This document shows positions 17,916 through 27,338 of a DNA stretch of 64,000 nucleotides, one piece after another. A program made the position numbers and the translations under genes. How positions within the stretch are numbered: the first letter of the stretch is position 1; each line of letters begins with the position of its first letter. Location: NCBI GenBank assembly GCA_913053875.1, contig CAJXGN010000007.1, forward strand, positions 140,189 through 204,188. Reading direction: 5' to 3'. The stretch comes from an uncultured Agromyces sp. Its GTDB lineage: Bacteria > Actinomycetota > Actinomycetes > Actinomycetales > Microbacteriaceae. The notes under the pieces are model-generated. The model had not been told where the DNA came from. It made no database searches and worked only from the letters and a program-made list of their open reading frames with translations.

Positions 17916-19378
17916 GCGGCCGCCACCGGGTCGGGAGCCAGGCCGTCGAGCGCCACGAGCAGCGCGTCGCCCACGAGGCGCGAGGCGCCGAACGTCGCGA
18001 GGTCGGCGTAGGCGCGGTCGGCGCCCGGCCAGCCCATCTCGACCACGGTCACGTCGTCGCGCGCCGCGCGCAGCGCGTCGACGGCGGCGCGGGCGAAGGC
18101 GTGGCGGTGCACGTCGCGGCCGATGACGAGGACGGGGCCGGGCAGGGCGGATGCCTCGAGCGACGCATCCCCCGGGCGCACCACGACCGCGTCGGGCGAG
18201 TCGATGCCCCACGGGGCGACGCCGATGGCGATGTTCGCCTCGGACTCGAGGCGAACCAGGGTCGCGGGCGCCCCCTGCGCGAGACGCTCGCGCGCGGCAT
18301 CCGTCACCTCGAAGGAGGCGGCGATGCGGCGCAGCTCGGCGTCGCGGTCGGTCGACGCGGCAGGCGCCTCGACCGGGCGTGCGGCCTCCGCGAGTGCGCG
18401 CACGCGCCCCGCTGCATCCGTCACCCGCTCCTCGGGGAGGCGACCGTCGGCGACCGCGGCCAGCACCGCCTGGACGATCTCGTCGAGCAGCGCCTCCGTC
18501 GTGTCGGTGCCGATGCAGAGCAGGTCGCAGCCGGCGGCGAGGGCGCGCACGGCCGCCTCGGGGATGCCGTGCACGCCGCTCGCCCCGTGCATGTCGAGCG
18601 CGTCGCTCACGACGACGCCCTCGAACCCCAGCTCCGCGCGGAGCAGGCGAACAACGCGCGGAGACAGGGTGGCGGGATGGTCCGCATCGAGCTGCGGCAG
18701 CAGGATGTGGCTGGTCATGACGGTGCGCGCACCGGCCGCGATCGCGGCGCGGAACGGCACGAGCTCGCGGGTCGCCAGCTCGTCGGCCGAGCGGTCGACG
18801 ACCGGCAGCGACACGTGCGAGTCGGCGTCGGTGTCGCCGTGGCCCGGGAAGTGCTTCGCGCTTGCAGCCACGCCCGTCGACTGGAGGCCCCTGGTCCACG
18901 CGGCCGAGTGGCGCGCGACCAGCCCCGGGTCGGTTCCGAAGCTGCGCGTGCCGATGACCGGGTTGTCGGGGTTGGAGTTCACGTCGACGTCGGGCGCGAA
19001 CGCGAGGGTGCATCCGCTCGCCCGCAGCGCCTCGCCGACCCGGCGGCCGATCTCCTCGGTGTACGCCACGTCGTCGATGCGACCCAGCACCGCGTTGCCC
19101 GGGTAGGGCGCGCCGACGTCGTAGAACAGGCGCGTGACGTCGCCGCCCTCCTCGTCGATCGCGATCACCGCATGCGGGTTGGCGTCCGTGATCCGGGCGT
19201 TCAGCGCCGCGAGCTGCTCGGGCGAGGCGATGTTCGGGCCGAACACGCAGACCCCGCCGAGTCCGGCCGCGAGCCGGTCGCGCACCCACCCGGGCAGCTC
19301 CGTGCCGGCGAATCCGGGCAGGAGCGTCGTGAGGGCGTCGCGCGACAGGTCGGCGGCACCCGGGTTCGCGACGGTCAT
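17912..19378 (-). CDS. GH3 beta-N-acetylhexosaminidase (NagZ/Nag3-like)
   Basis: A 488-residue cytosolic GH3 protein. The NagZ signature KHFPGHGDTDADSH (about residues 155-168) and the nucleophile motif VVSDALDMHG (about residues 230-239) are present. Unlike short single-domain NagZ it carries a further ~140-residue C-terminal domain, as in actinobacterial Nag3 enzymes, some of which act as phosphorylases rather than hydrolases. Likely substrates are GlcNAc-containing disaccharides brought in by the ABC transporter, or muropeptides. Start and stop overlap its neighbours by ATGA junctions. Confidence 0.92.
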   Translation of the reverse strand: MTVANPGAADLSRDALTTLLPGFAGTELPGWVRDRLAAGLGGVCVFGPNIASPEQLAALNARITDANPHAVIAIDEEGGDVTRLFYDVGAPYPGNAVLGRIDDVAYTEEIGRRVGEALRASGCTLAFAPDVDVNSNPDNPVIGTRSFGTDPGLVARHSAAWTRGLQSTGVAASAKHFPGHGDTDADSHVSLPVVDRSADELATRELVPFRAAIAAGARTVMTSHILLPQLDADHPATLSPRVVRLLRAELGFEGVVVSDALDMHGASGVHGIPEAAVRALAAGCDLLCIGTDTTEALLDEIVQAVLAAVADGRLPEERVTDAAGRVRALAEAARPVEAPAASTDRDAELRRIAASFEVTDAARERLAQGAPATLVRLESEANIAIGVAPWGIDSPDAVVVRPGDASLEASALPGPVLVIGRDVHRHAFARAAVDALRAARDDVTVVEMGWPGADRAYADLATFGASRLVGDALLVALDGLAPDPVAAA

Positions 19379-20319
19379 CCCTTGACCGCCCCCGAGACCA
19401 TGCCGCTCGTCATGCGGTTCTGCACGATGAGGAAGAAGATCACGACGGGGATGGCGATGAGCGTCGAGCCGGCCATGAGCTGGGCCCAGTCGGTGCCGCC
19501 GTTCGGGTCGAGGAAGGTGCGCAGCCACACCGGCAGCGTCATGGCCTCGGGCCGCGGGTTGATGACCAGCGCGAACACGAACTCGTTCCACGCCTGGATG
19601 AACCCGAACACGCCCGTGGCGACGAGGCCCGGCGCGAGCAGCGGGAAGGTGATGCGCCAGAACGCCTGCGTGCGGCTCAGGCCGTCGATCATCGCGGCCT
19701 CCTCGAGGTCGGCGGGCACGCCGTCGACGAACCCGCGCAGGGTCCAGATCGTGAACGGCAGCACCGTGGCGACGTACACGAGCGTGAGGCCCGCGATCGA
19801 GTTGAGCAGGTGCCACGAGTCCATGACCCGGAACATCGAGATGATCATGGCCTCGGCCGGGATCATCTGGATGATGAGGATCGCGATGATGAACGACACG
19901 CGGCTGCGGAACCGGAAGCGGGTGACCGCGACGGCCGCGAGGAACGCGAACACCAGCGCAATGAGCACCGTGAGCAGCGTGATCTGCAGCGAGTTCGCGA
20001 GCGCCGGCAGGAACGGCGCGCGCTCGTAGTTGAAGATGACGTCGATGTAGTTCTGCAGGCTGCCGTTCTCGGGCCAGAAGTGCACCTCGCTGCCGCGCAC
20101 CTGTGAGTTCGGCTGCAGCGACGTGTTCACCATCCAGTAGACGGGGAACACGCTCATGACGAAGATCACCAGGGCGGATGCCGCGAGCAGCACCTTCCCG
20201 ACGACCGAGCGCGCGCTCCGGCGGCGGGTGGGGGCGGCGGACGGCGTCGCGGGGAGGGCCGTCGTGCCGTGCGCGTGGGCGCCTGCCGTGACGGCGGCGC
20301 GCGTGTCGGCGGCGGTCAT
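19375..20319 (-). CDS. Carbohydrate ABC transporter permease (MalG-type)
   Basis: A 314-residue permease with six membrane segments and the inner-membrane EAA loop (EEAAMIDGLSRTQAFWRITFP, quoted in part as EEAAMIDGLSRTQAF) that contacts the ATPase. The N-terminal ~40 residues are a Thr/Ala-rich cytosolic extension. It pairs with the upstream permease. ATG 20319 overlaps the previous stop (ATGA), with AAGGAGG inside the upstream gene as ribosome binding site. Confidence 0.95.
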   Translation of the reverse strand: MTAADTRAAVTAGAHAHGTTALPATPSAAPTRRRSARSVVGKVLLAASALVIFVMSVFPVYWMVNTSLQPNSQVRGSEVHFWPENGSLQNYIDVIFNYERAPFLPALANSLQITLLTVLIALVFAFLAAVAVTRFRFRSRVSFIIAILIIQMIPAEAMIISMFRVMDSWHLLNSIAGLTLVYVATVLPFTIWTLRGFVDGVPADLEEAAMIDGLSRTQAFWRITFPLLAPGLVATGVFGFIQAWNEFVFALVINPRPEAMTLPVWLRTFLDPNGGTDWAQLMAGSTLIAIPVVIFFLIVQNRMTSGMVSGAVKG

Positions 20320-21293
20320 CGGTCCTCCTTGAGGCTCTGGCGGACGTAGTAGAGGGAGATGGCGACCAGGAACAGCACCACGATCACCGAGATCGCACCG
20401 CCGACGCCGAAGTCGCCCGTGCCGAGCGACACGCGGTAGATGTAGACGCCGAGCGTGTTGGTCTGCTCGGCGAGGCCGCCGAGCGCCTGCAGCGCGTAGA
20501 TCTGGGTGAACACGCGCAGGTCCCAGATGATCTGCAGGATGGTCACGACGATCAGGATCGGCCGCAGGAACGGCACGATCACCAGGAAGAAGCGCTTGAA
20601 CGGGCCGGCGCCGTCGAGCTGCGCCGCCTCGAGCACCTCGTCGGGCACCTGGGTGAGGCCCGCGAACACGGTGAACGCGACGAAGGGGATGGCACCCCAG
20701 ACGATCACGATGCCGGCGACGAAGAAGAAGCTGAGGGGCTCGAGCAGCCACGAGTGGCCGCGGAAGTCGAGGCCGAACCACTCGGAGAGCGCGTAGTTCA
20801 GCACGCCGTACTGCGAGTCGAAGATCCAGCCCCAGACGATGGTGGCCGACAGGGGCGGCATCGCCCACGCGAGCAGCAGGCCGACCGAGACGAGCAGGCG
20901 CCAGCCGGCGGCCAGCTTGCGCATGAGCAGCGCGACCAGCACGCCGACGACCATGGTGATGACGACGCAGGCTGCGGCGAAGAGCACCGAGCGGCCGAGC
21001 ACCTGCCAGAACTCCGGGTCGCCCAGCACGCCGAGGTAGTTGCCGAGCCCGACGAACTCGGGCGGTGCGCCGAAGACCTGCGCGCGGCCGAACTCCTGGA
21101 ACGACATGATGACCAGCTGCAGCAGCGGCCAGCCGATCACCGCGATGAGGATGATGAGCGCGGGGACGAGCAGCGCGTAGGGCGTGAGGCGTGCGCCGGT
21201 GCGGCCGCGCCGCTTCGGGCGGGGCGGGCCGTCGGGCAGGGCGGCCCCGGCGTCGTCCCGGGCGGGCGCCTCGGGTCGAGTGACGGTGCTCAT
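20316..21293 (-). CDS. Carbohydrate ABC transporter permease (MalF-type)
   Basis: A 325-residue permease with six membrane segments after a cytosolic Pro/Arg-rich N-terminus, and an EAA loop beginning VPDEVLEAAQLDGAGPFKRF. ATG 21293 has AGGAG seven bases upstream; an in-frame start at 21371 falls inside a hairpin and is less likely. It lies about 200 bases after the binding-protein gene, separated by two strong hairpins that probably lower its expression relative to the binding protein. Confidence 0.94.
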   Translation of the reverse strand: MSTVTRPEAPARDDAGAALPDGPPRPKRRGRTGARLTPYALLVPALIILIAVIGWPLLQLVIMSFQEFGRAQVFGAPPEFVGLGNYLGVLGDPEFWQVLGRSVLFAAACVVITMVVGVLVALLMRKLAAGWRLLVSVGLLLAWAMPPLSATIVWGWIFDSQYGVLNYALSEWFGLDFRGHSWLLEPLSFFFVAGIVIVWGAIPFVAFTVFAGLTQVPDEVLEAAQLDGAGPFKRFFLVIVPFLRPILIVVTILQIIWDLRVFTQIYALQALGGLAEQTNTLGVYIYRVSLGTGDFGVGGAISVIVVLFLVAISLYYVRQSLKEDR

Positions 21294-21359
21294 GGAGTGA
21301 CTCCTGGTTCGAGCGGGGTGGTGCTGCCATGATGCGCGCGGCGGCACGAAAAGAACAGG

Positions 21360-21400
21360 GATGCCCGGCACGACGTGTGGTGCCGGTCGTGCCGGGCATC
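21360..21400 (-). terminator. Strong intercistronic hairpin 1 (attenuator or RNA-stability element)
   Basis: GATGCCCGGCACGAC (21360-21374) pairs perfectly with 21386-21400: a 15-bp stem with an 11-base loop. It lies between the binding-protein and permease genes. On the minus strand a T-rich stretch (TTCTTTT) follows about six bases later, so partial termination is possible. Confidence 0.65.
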
Positions 21401-21442
21401 GGCGGGCCCTGGGGCCCGAGGGGTGGCCGCGGTGCGGCCGGT

Positions 21443-21480
21443 TCCGGGTCGGCGGCGTGTGTGGGGGCCGCCGACCCGGA
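21443..21480 (-). terminator. Strong intercistronic hairpin 2
   Basis: TCCGGGTCGGCGGC (21443-21456) pairs perfectly with 21467-21480: a 14-bp stem with a 10-base loop, starting nine bases after the binding-protein stop codon. No T-tract follows directly, which suggests a role in protecting the upstream mRNA from 3' decay. Confidence 0.65.
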
Positions 21481-21489
21481 GTGCGGGGA

Positions 21490-22731
21490 CTAGCCGTTGA
21501 GGATGTCCTCGATCTTCTCGTCGACCTCGGCCGCGAGCTCGGCGACGTCGCCGCCCTGGGCGATCTTCACGAAGAAGTCCTCCAGGACGCGCGAGGCCTC
21601 GACCTCGGCCCAGTTCGGCGATGCCGGGGTGAGCTTCGCGCTGCCCGCAGCGGCGGTGAAGGCCTGCGCCTCCGGGCTGTCGCCGAGGGTGCTCGCGAGC
21701 GACTGCTTGGCCGGGATGAGGCCGTTCTCGCCGTAGATCGTCTGGAACTCGTCGCTCAGGATGATCGCGAGTGCGCTCTTGGCGAGCTCCGGGTACTCGG
21801 AGTTGGCCGAGACGCCGATGTTCGAGCCGCCGGCGAAGGCCTGCGCGGCGCCGCCGTCGGCACCCGGGAGGGCGTAGACGAACGGAGCGGCCGGCGCGTT
21901 CTCGGTCTCGCAGCCGCTGGCCAGGCCCAGGGCCCAGTTCGGCGACGAGAACTGGATCGCGTCACCCTCGCAGTACGGGGTCCACGGCTCGGCGTTGTCG
22001 CCGTCCTTCGGGGCGACCGAGGCGTTGAGCATGAGGTCCTGCACCTGCTCGAGGCCGACGATCGACTCGGGCGAGCTCAGCTGCGCGTCCCAGCCGTCGC
22101 CCTCGGGAACGGCGATCTCGCCGCCGGCCTCCCAGATGAAGGGCAGGGCGTTGTACCAGTCCTGGCCGGCGAAGTAGATGCCCGACTTGCCGTCGTTGTC
22201 GGCGGCGAGCTCCTTGGCCTGCGCGATGTAGTCGTCGAGCGTGGCCGGGGCCTCCGACACGAAGGCCGGGTCGGCGAACACGACGCGCGCACCCGCGTAG
22301 AGCGGAGCGGCGTAGAAGGCGCCGTCGTACGAGCCCGCCTCGACGAAGCCCGGGAGCAGGTCGTCGCCGCCGAGCGCCTCGTAGTCGTCGGAGATGTCGA
22401 GCAGCGCGCCGACCGACGTGAACGCCGGAGCCTGCGTGTTGCCGAACTCCACCAGGTCGGGGCTGTCGGACGAGGAGAGGCTGGTGGTCAGCTTGTCGAC
22501 CAGGCCGTCCCACGACTGCTCCTCGATGGTGAGGGTCGAGCCGGGGTTCTCCGCCTCGAACGTCTCGACGAGGTAGTCGCGAGCGTCCTGGGGCGTGTCC
22601 GCGCCGACGAGCCAGACCCGGAGGTCACCGGTCTCGGGCTCGCTCTCGGAAGCAGCGTCGCCTCCCGAGGCGCAACCGGCGAGGGCGAGCGCAGCAGCGG
22701 CGCCGAGCGCCACGATGCCGAGTTTCCGCAT
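21490..22731 (-). CDS. Extracellular sugar-binding lipoprotein of ABC transporter
   Basis: A 413-residue family-1 solute-binding protein. The N-terminus is a lipoprotein signal with lipobox LAGC (Cys20), followed by a Ser/Glu-rich spacer and the bacterial extracellular binding fold. It should be anchored outside the membrane and deliver sugar to the two permeases. The surrounding hexosaminidase, kinase and nagB genes point to GlcNAc or chito-oligosaccharides, as with DasA/NgcE. ATG 22731 has AAAGGA eight bases upstream. No ATPase is encoded in the operon; a shared MsiK-type ATPase elsewhere would be needed. Confidence 0.93.
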   Translation of the reverse strand: MRKLGIVALGAAAALALAGCASGGDAASESEPETGDLRVWLVGADTPQDARDYLVETFEAENPGSTLTIEEQSWDGLVDKLTTSLSSSDSPDLVEFGNTQAPAFTSVGALLDISDDYEALGGDDLLPGFVEAGSYDGAFYAAPLYAGARVVFADPAFVSEAPATLDDYIAQAKELAADNDGKSGIYFAGQDWYNALPFIWEAGGEIAVPEGDGWDAQLSSPESIVGLEQVQDLMLNASVAPKDGDNAEPWTPYCEGDAIQFSSPNWALGLASGCETENAPAAPFVYALPGADGGAAQAFAGGSNIGVSANSEYPELAKSALAIILSDEFQTIYGENGLIPAKQSLASTLGDSPEAQAFTAAAGSAKLTPASPNWAEVEASRVLEDFFVKIAQGGDVAELAAEVDEKIEDILNG

Positions 22732-22800
22732 TGCTGTGTTTCCTTTCGTGGGGGTGTGGTCACCGGCCGGGGCGCCGGAGTCCATGGTGCAGGAGTCTCC

Positions 22801-24060
22801 TCAAGAGACCCCGAGTTGGCCGGAGAGGACCATGACGGCCGCGCCGCGCAGGACGATGTCCTGCCCGTGCGTGGTCATCCGGATCCGGAGATCGCGGTTC
22901 ACGTCCGCCATCGTCCGGTTCCGGAGCGTCTCGACGGCCGCCTCTCGCAAGGGGCCGTCAAGCAGTTCGGCCGGACCGCTCAGCACGACCTCTGCGAGGT
23001 TGAGCGCTCCGACCACGGGGGCGAGCACGATGCCGAGTCGGCGGCCCGCCTCCCGAAGAATGGTGTCGCGCGCCGCGGCACGCGAGTCGTCACCGGCGAC
23101 CGCCGTGGCGGCCGCCAGCTCGGCGGACAGGCGCGGCTCGGCGAGCCAGGCCTCGAGGCAGCCGTGCTTGCCGCACGCGCAGGCCGGGCCGCCGTCGGTG
23201 CCGACGACGACGTGGCCGATCTCGCCGGCCGCGTAGGCACCGCCGATGAGCGGCCGGCCGCCGACGATGAGCCCGGCGCCGACGCCTCGGCCGACCTTGA
23301 CGAGGATGACGTCGTCGTCGCCGTCGCGTGTGGCGTGCTCGGCGAGCACCGCGGCGTTCGCGTCGTTTGCCACGTGCACCGGCACGCCGGCCGCCGCGCG
23401 GATGCGTGCCCGCAGGTCGAGGTCGGTCCAGCCGAGGTTCGGGGCGCGGCGCACGACGCCCGAGTCGTCGACGACACCGGGCGAGCCGACGCCCACGCCG
23501 AGCAGCGGGGCGGATGCGACGGAGGCGAGCCGCTCCACGAGGGCGATGACGAGTGCGATCGCCTCCTCGCCCGTGGCGCCGGCGACCTGCACCTCGGCAC
23601 GCTCGAGCACTGCGCCCTCGAGGTCGAGCACGGCACCGCGGAAGACGGAGGCGTCGGAGAGGTCGACGCCGATGATCTGGAACGCGTCGCGGGCGATGTC
23701 GATGAGGGTCGCGGGCTTTCCCGGCCGCGCGGACTCGCGCTGGCCCAGCTCGACGACGAGCCCCTCGCCGATGAGGTCGGCGACCAGGTCGGAGACGGTG
23801 ACCCGGGTGAGGCCGGTCTCGCGGGCGACGTCGGCGCGGCTGCGGGCGCCGGCGGTGTAGAGCGTCTGGAGCACGAGTGCGCGATTGTGGTGGCGCGCGT
23901 GCTCGGGCAGTCGCTTGCCGGTGGGGCGGAGCGCGCGACCGAATCCGGCGGCCACCGACGTCGTGTCGAGCCGCAGCTGCGGGGCCTGCGCGGCCCGCCC
24001 GGCGGCAGCGTCGGCGGGCACCTCGATGAGGGTGCTGCGCTGCTGATCCGCCGTGGTCAT
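22801..24060 (-). CDS. ROK family transcriptional repressor of amino-sugar operon
   Basis: A 419-residue regulator with an N-terminal MarR-like winged helix (about residues 60-110, SRADVARETGLTRVTVSDLV) and a ROK domain with the zinc motif CACGKHGCLE. Proteins of this NagC/XylR/Mlc type bind sugar or sugar phosphate and release DNA. It is the first gene of the amino-sugar cluster and its ATG directly abuts a 27-bp palindrome, so autoregulation and control of the downstream transport genes are very likely. The effector is probably GlcNAc or GlcNAc-6-phosphate, by context only. Confidence 0.93.
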   Translation of the reverse strand: MTTADQQRSTLIEVPADAAAGRAAQAPQLRLDTTSVAAGFGRALRPTGKRLPEHARHHNRALVLQTLYTAGARSRADVARETGLTRVTVSDLVADLIGEGLVVELGQRESARPGKPATLIDIARDAFQIIGVDLSDASVFRGAVLDLEGAVLERAEVQVAGATGEEAIALVIALVERLASVASAPLLGVGVGSPGVVDDSGVVRRAPNLGWTDLDLRARIRAAAGVPVHVANDANAAVLAEHATRDGDDDVILVKVGRGVGAGLIVGGRPLIGGAYAAGEIGHVVVGTDGGPACACGKHGCLEAWLAEPRLSAELAAATAVAGDDSRAAARDTILREAGRRLGIVLAPVVGALNLAEVVLSGPAELLDGPLREAAVETLRNRTMADVNRDLRIRMTTHGQDIVLRGAAVMVLSGQLGVS

Positions 24061-24087
24061 GTTTGTTAGTAAACCTTACGAACAAAC
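24061..24087. promoter_or_regulatory. 27-bp palindromic operator abutting ROK repressor start
   Basis: GTTTGTT-A-GTAA-ACC-TTAC-G-AACAAAC is an almost perfect palindrome (11 of 12 arm positions pair). It ends immediately next to the repressor ATG (complement of 24058-24060). On the minus strand it overlaps TAAGGT, a TANNNT -10 candidate about 12 bases before the ATG, so bound repressor would block initiation. Confidence 0.8.
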
Positions 24088-24164
24088 ATCCCACAAGGGT
24101 TCGCCACGAATTCGTGCGGCCGTTACCGAGTCGTGACCTGCGGGTCCTGCCGGCCACGAGACGC

Positions 24165-24202
24165 CGAACGGGCGGCGGATCCGCAGATCCACCGCCCGTT
24201 CG
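24165..24202. terminator. Hairpin terminator after subtilase gene
   Basis: CGAACGGGCGG (24165-24175) pairs with CCGCCCGTTCG (24192-24202); an inner GGAT/ATCC pair extends the stem. It lies 27 bases after the subtilase stop and before the ROK promoter. There is no T-tract, as is common for actinobacterial terminators. Confidence 0.6.
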
Positions 24203-24228
24203 TGTCGCCCGACTGGGCGGGTGCGCGC

Positions 24229-27200
24229 CTAGGGCGCGACCTCGACGACGGTCGTCACGCCCGTGTCGCCGTACTCGACGAGGCCGAGGTACGACCGGCG
24301 CGGGTTGAGCGCCTTCCACGACAGCTCGTACGACGACTCCTCGCCGATGGCGAGCGAGAGCTCGTCCGGCTCGACGGTGACGTGGCCATCACCCTCCGGC
24401 GTCACCGAGTACGACGTGAGCGCGAACGGCACGTCGGTGCCCGAGTAGACGTCCGCGACCACCAGGTAGTAGCCGGGCTCGGGGTCGGTGAGGTCGACCC
24501 GCTCGTCCGTCGCGCCCGTCGCCGAGTACCACAGCGCGGTCAGCGGACCGGTCTCGCTCGCCATCTTGTAGACGTAGAGGTCGAGGTCCTCCGGCGATGC
24601 CGTGTTCGCGAGGTCCCAGCGCTGCAGGGCCACGCCCTCGGGCAGCTCGACGACCCACTCGAACGCCTCCCCGGCGCTGCCGGTGGCCGACGTGCCGCGC
24701 TTCGCGCCGTGCTGCGCGAGCAGCTCGCCCTCGGCGAGGCCCTGGAACTCGAGCGGCACGGTGCCGTCGAGCCCGCCGACGACCGTGACCTCGAGCGCGC
24801 CGCGCTTGGCGTCGGCCGAGATCGTGCCGGGCGCCGCGATGGCGACCGGCTTGACCGCGACCGGGCTGCGCACCTCGGTCGCACCCGAGGTCCAGGTCAT
24901 CGATCCCGTGGCCCAGGTGCCGAGCACCGCGTCGGTGCGGAGGAAGGTCACCGAGTAGGTGGCCTCCTCGCCCGCCGCCAGCGTGAGCGACGACGGCTCG
25001 ATCGAGACGTCCACGCCGGCGAGGCCGGTGACGGATGCCTCGTAGGTGCCCGCCTCCGCGGCCCGCACGGTGCGGGTGACGGTCTGCGTGCCCGCGAGCG
25101 AGCCGATCGAGATCGACGCCTGGTTGAGGTCGGACGGGTCCACCGAGGTGTCCCAGCCGCCCACGTCGTAGCCCGAGCCCTCGATGTAGTCGTACCAGTC
25201 GAACACGTCGCTCTCGAAGACGAGGCCCGGCGCGAAGAACGACGTCGGGTCGACATGGCCCGCGCCCTGCGCGAACACGTCCGAGACCGGCTCGCCCGCG
25301 GCGTCGACGAGGTCGTACGCCGTGGTCATCATGGCCGACTTGACCTCCATCGGGCTCGCGTCGGGGTGCACGCCGAAGTACAGCGCCGCGAGTCCCGCGA
25401 TGTGCGGGGCCGCCATCGACGTGCCCGAGAGGAACGCGTAGGTGCCGTCGGCACCCTCGGCGTTCGCGCTCGCCGCGAGGATCGCGACGCCGGGCGCAGC
25501 GATGTCGGGCTTCAGCACGTCGCTGTCCTCGGCGATCGCGGGACCGCGCGAGCTGAACCCGGCGATCTGCGGAGCCGGCGGGGTCACCGGCAGCGCACCC
25601 TCGGCGTGACCGGTCGCGAACGAGACCGTCGCGCCGTCGGTCGCCGCGTAGGCGAAGACCGGCTCGCGCACGGTGTCGGCGATGTGGATCGTCGGTACCG
25701 AGTGCAGGTCGAGGTCGATCGAGTTCGGCGAGGGGTTCGCCATGATCATGCCGACGCCGCCGGCGTTCGACACCTCGAGCGACTTGTCCACGCGAGCGTG
25801 CACGCCGCGGTCGCAGTAGACGACCTTGCCCGCAGCACCCGCGGGGTCGAGCGTGCCGAGGCCGCAGAGCAGCGCGTCGGCGGGGCTCACGCCGTCGGCC
25901 GGGATCTGGTCGGCGCGCACGAGCGCCGTCTCGTCGAGGCCGGCGGCCGGCACCGTGACCGATCCACCCGCGTACTGCGAGCCGTCACCCAGGGTGAGCG
26001 TCGCCTCGTAGCTCGGGATCGTGGTCGCGGCCACCGTCGTGATCCACGGCGAGGCGTGGTCGAGCGTCGAGGCGCCCGGACCCGAGTTGCCGGCCGACGC
26101 GGAGACGAACACGCCCGCCGCGGCAGCACCGAGGAAGGCGACATCGGTCGCGGAGATCGAACTCGTCGCGGCACCGCCGCCGATCGAGAAGTTGATCACG
26201 TCGACGCCGTCGTAGACGGCGTCGTCGATCGCGGCGAGCAGGTCGGAGGTGGCGCAGCCGTCGTCGTCCTGCGACGCCGGATCCGGTCCCGACCAGCACA
26301 CCTTGTAGGCGGCGATCTTCGCCGCGGGCGCGACGCCCACGACGCCGTCGAAGGTGCTCGCACCGACGGCGACCTCGCCCACGTACTCGCCCGCCGCCGT
26401 GCTGGCGGTGTGCGAGCCGTGGCCGTCGCCGTCGCGTGGCGAGAGGTACTCGCCGATGCTCGCGTCGCCGATGCGGTCGGCGCCGAAGCCGTCGACGTAG
26501 TAGCGCGCGCCGACCACCTTCGTCGAGCAATCGCTCGCGGCGAACTGCTCGCCCTCGACGCAGACACCCGTGAAGGTGCCGCCGTCGGCCTTCTCGAAGA
26601 CGATCGCGTCGCCGTCGAGGTACGGGTCGGCGCCGGGCGTCGAGCCGAGCGCGGCACCCGCGAACGAGGCGTTCTCGGGCGCGATGCCGGTGTCGAGCAC
26701 GCCGACCACGACGCCCTCGCCCGCGGCGTCGCGGCCGCCGACCTCGTCCCAGACCCCACCGATGCCGTCGGCACCCGCGCCGAGTCCGAGGAACTCGGTC
26801 GACGGCGTCGCCGTGAGCTTGCGCAGCTCGTCTGCCTCGATGCCGATGACGCCGGGCTTCGCGGCGAGCTCGGCCGCCTGCTCCGCCGTGAGGTCCGCGG
26901 CGAAGCCGTTGAGCGCCGTCGTGTAGTGCACGTCCACCTCGGCGCCGACCGCGTCGGCGGTCTCGTCCTGCGTGGACTCGAGGTGCTTCGCGTACGCCTG
27001 CGCCGCGGGCGTACCGGCGTCGAACGCCTTGCCCTTGCCCGGCTTCGTCGCCCGCAGACCGGGCTCGCCGCCCTCGTAGGCCGCGACCGCGGGAGCCTTC
27101 AGCGTGACGATGTAGCGACCGTCGGTGAAGTCCGTCAGGTCGACGTACCCCGTCGCACCCGCCACCGACACCTCCGCGGTCCCGGTCGGTGCGGCGAGCG

Positions 27201-27309
27201 CCGCTCCCCCGACGCCGAGCGCCCCGGAAACGACGACGGCACCGCTCAGCGCTGCCGCCGCGATGCCGCGAATCCTGACGGGCCGAGCCCGTCGCTGTGT
27301 TGCATGCAA
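24229..27309 (-). CDS. Secreted S8 family serine peptidase (subtilase with PA domain)
   Basis: A 1026-residue secreted protease. Signal peptide: residues about 1-40 (basic start, hydrophobic core, ALAAP cleavage region). An I9-type inhibitor prodomain follows (about 50-150). The catalytic triad is visible as Asp in VVGVLDTGIAP, His in DGHGSHTAST and Ser in GTSMAAPHIAG. A PA domain is inserted between His and Ser (LLCGLGTLDPAGAAGKVVYCDRG region, quoted in part). The C-terminal third holds beta-rich Fn3-like and PPC-like domains. The architecture matches cucumisin-like subtilases. The start is placed at TTG 27309, with AGGGGA six bases upstream, because the signal peptide begins there. Confidence 0.93.
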   Translation of the reverse strand: MHATQRRARPVRIRGIAAAALSGAVVVSGALGVGGAALAAPTGTAEVSVAGATGYVDLTDFTDGRYIVTLKAPAVAAYEGGEPGLRATKPGKGKAFDAGTPAAQAYAKHLESTQDETADAVGAEVDVHYTTALNGFAADLTAEQAAELAAKPGVIGIEADELRKLTATPSTEFLGLGAGADGIGGVWDEVGGRDAAGEGVVVGVLDTGIAPENASFAGAALGSTPGADPYLDGDAIVFEKADGGTFTGVCVEGEQFAASDCSTKVVGARYYVDGFGADRIGDASIGEYLSPRDGDGHGSHTASTAAGEYVGEVAVGASTFDGVVGVAPAAKIAAYKVCWSGPDPASQDDDGCATSDLLAAIDDAVYDGVDVINFSIGGGAATSSISATDVAFLGAAAAGVFVSASAGNSGPGASTLDHASPWITTVAATTIPSYEATLTLGDGSQYAGGSVTVPAAGLDETALVRADQIPADGVSPADALLCGLGTLDPAGAAGKVVYCDRGVHARVDKSLEVSNAGGVGMIMANPSPNSIDLDLHSVPTIHIADTVREPVFAYAATDGATVSFATGHAEGALPVTPPAPQIAGFSSRGPAIAEDSDVLKPDIAAPGVAILAASANAEGADGTYAFLSGTSMAAPHIAGLAALYFGVHPDASPMEVKSAMMTTAYDLVDAAGEPVSDVFAQGAGHVDPTSFFAPGLVFESDVFDWYDYIEGSGYDVGGWDTSVDPSDLNQASISIGSLAGTQTVTRTVRAAEAGTYEASVTGLAGVDVSIEPSSLTLAAGEEATYSVTFLRTDAVLGTWATGSMTWTSGATEVRSPVAVKPVAIAAPGTISADAKRGALEVTVVGGLDGTVPLEFQGLAEGELLAQHGAKRGTSATGSAGEAFEWVVELPEGVALQRWDLANTASPEDLDLYVYKMASETGPLTALWYSATGATDERVDLTDPEPGYYLVVADVYSGTDVPFALTSYSVTPEGDGHVTVEPDELSLAIGEESSYELSWKALNPRRSYLGLVEYGDTGVTTVVEVAP

Positions 27310-27338
27310 ATCGAATCCCCTGTCTTCGGATGATGCGC

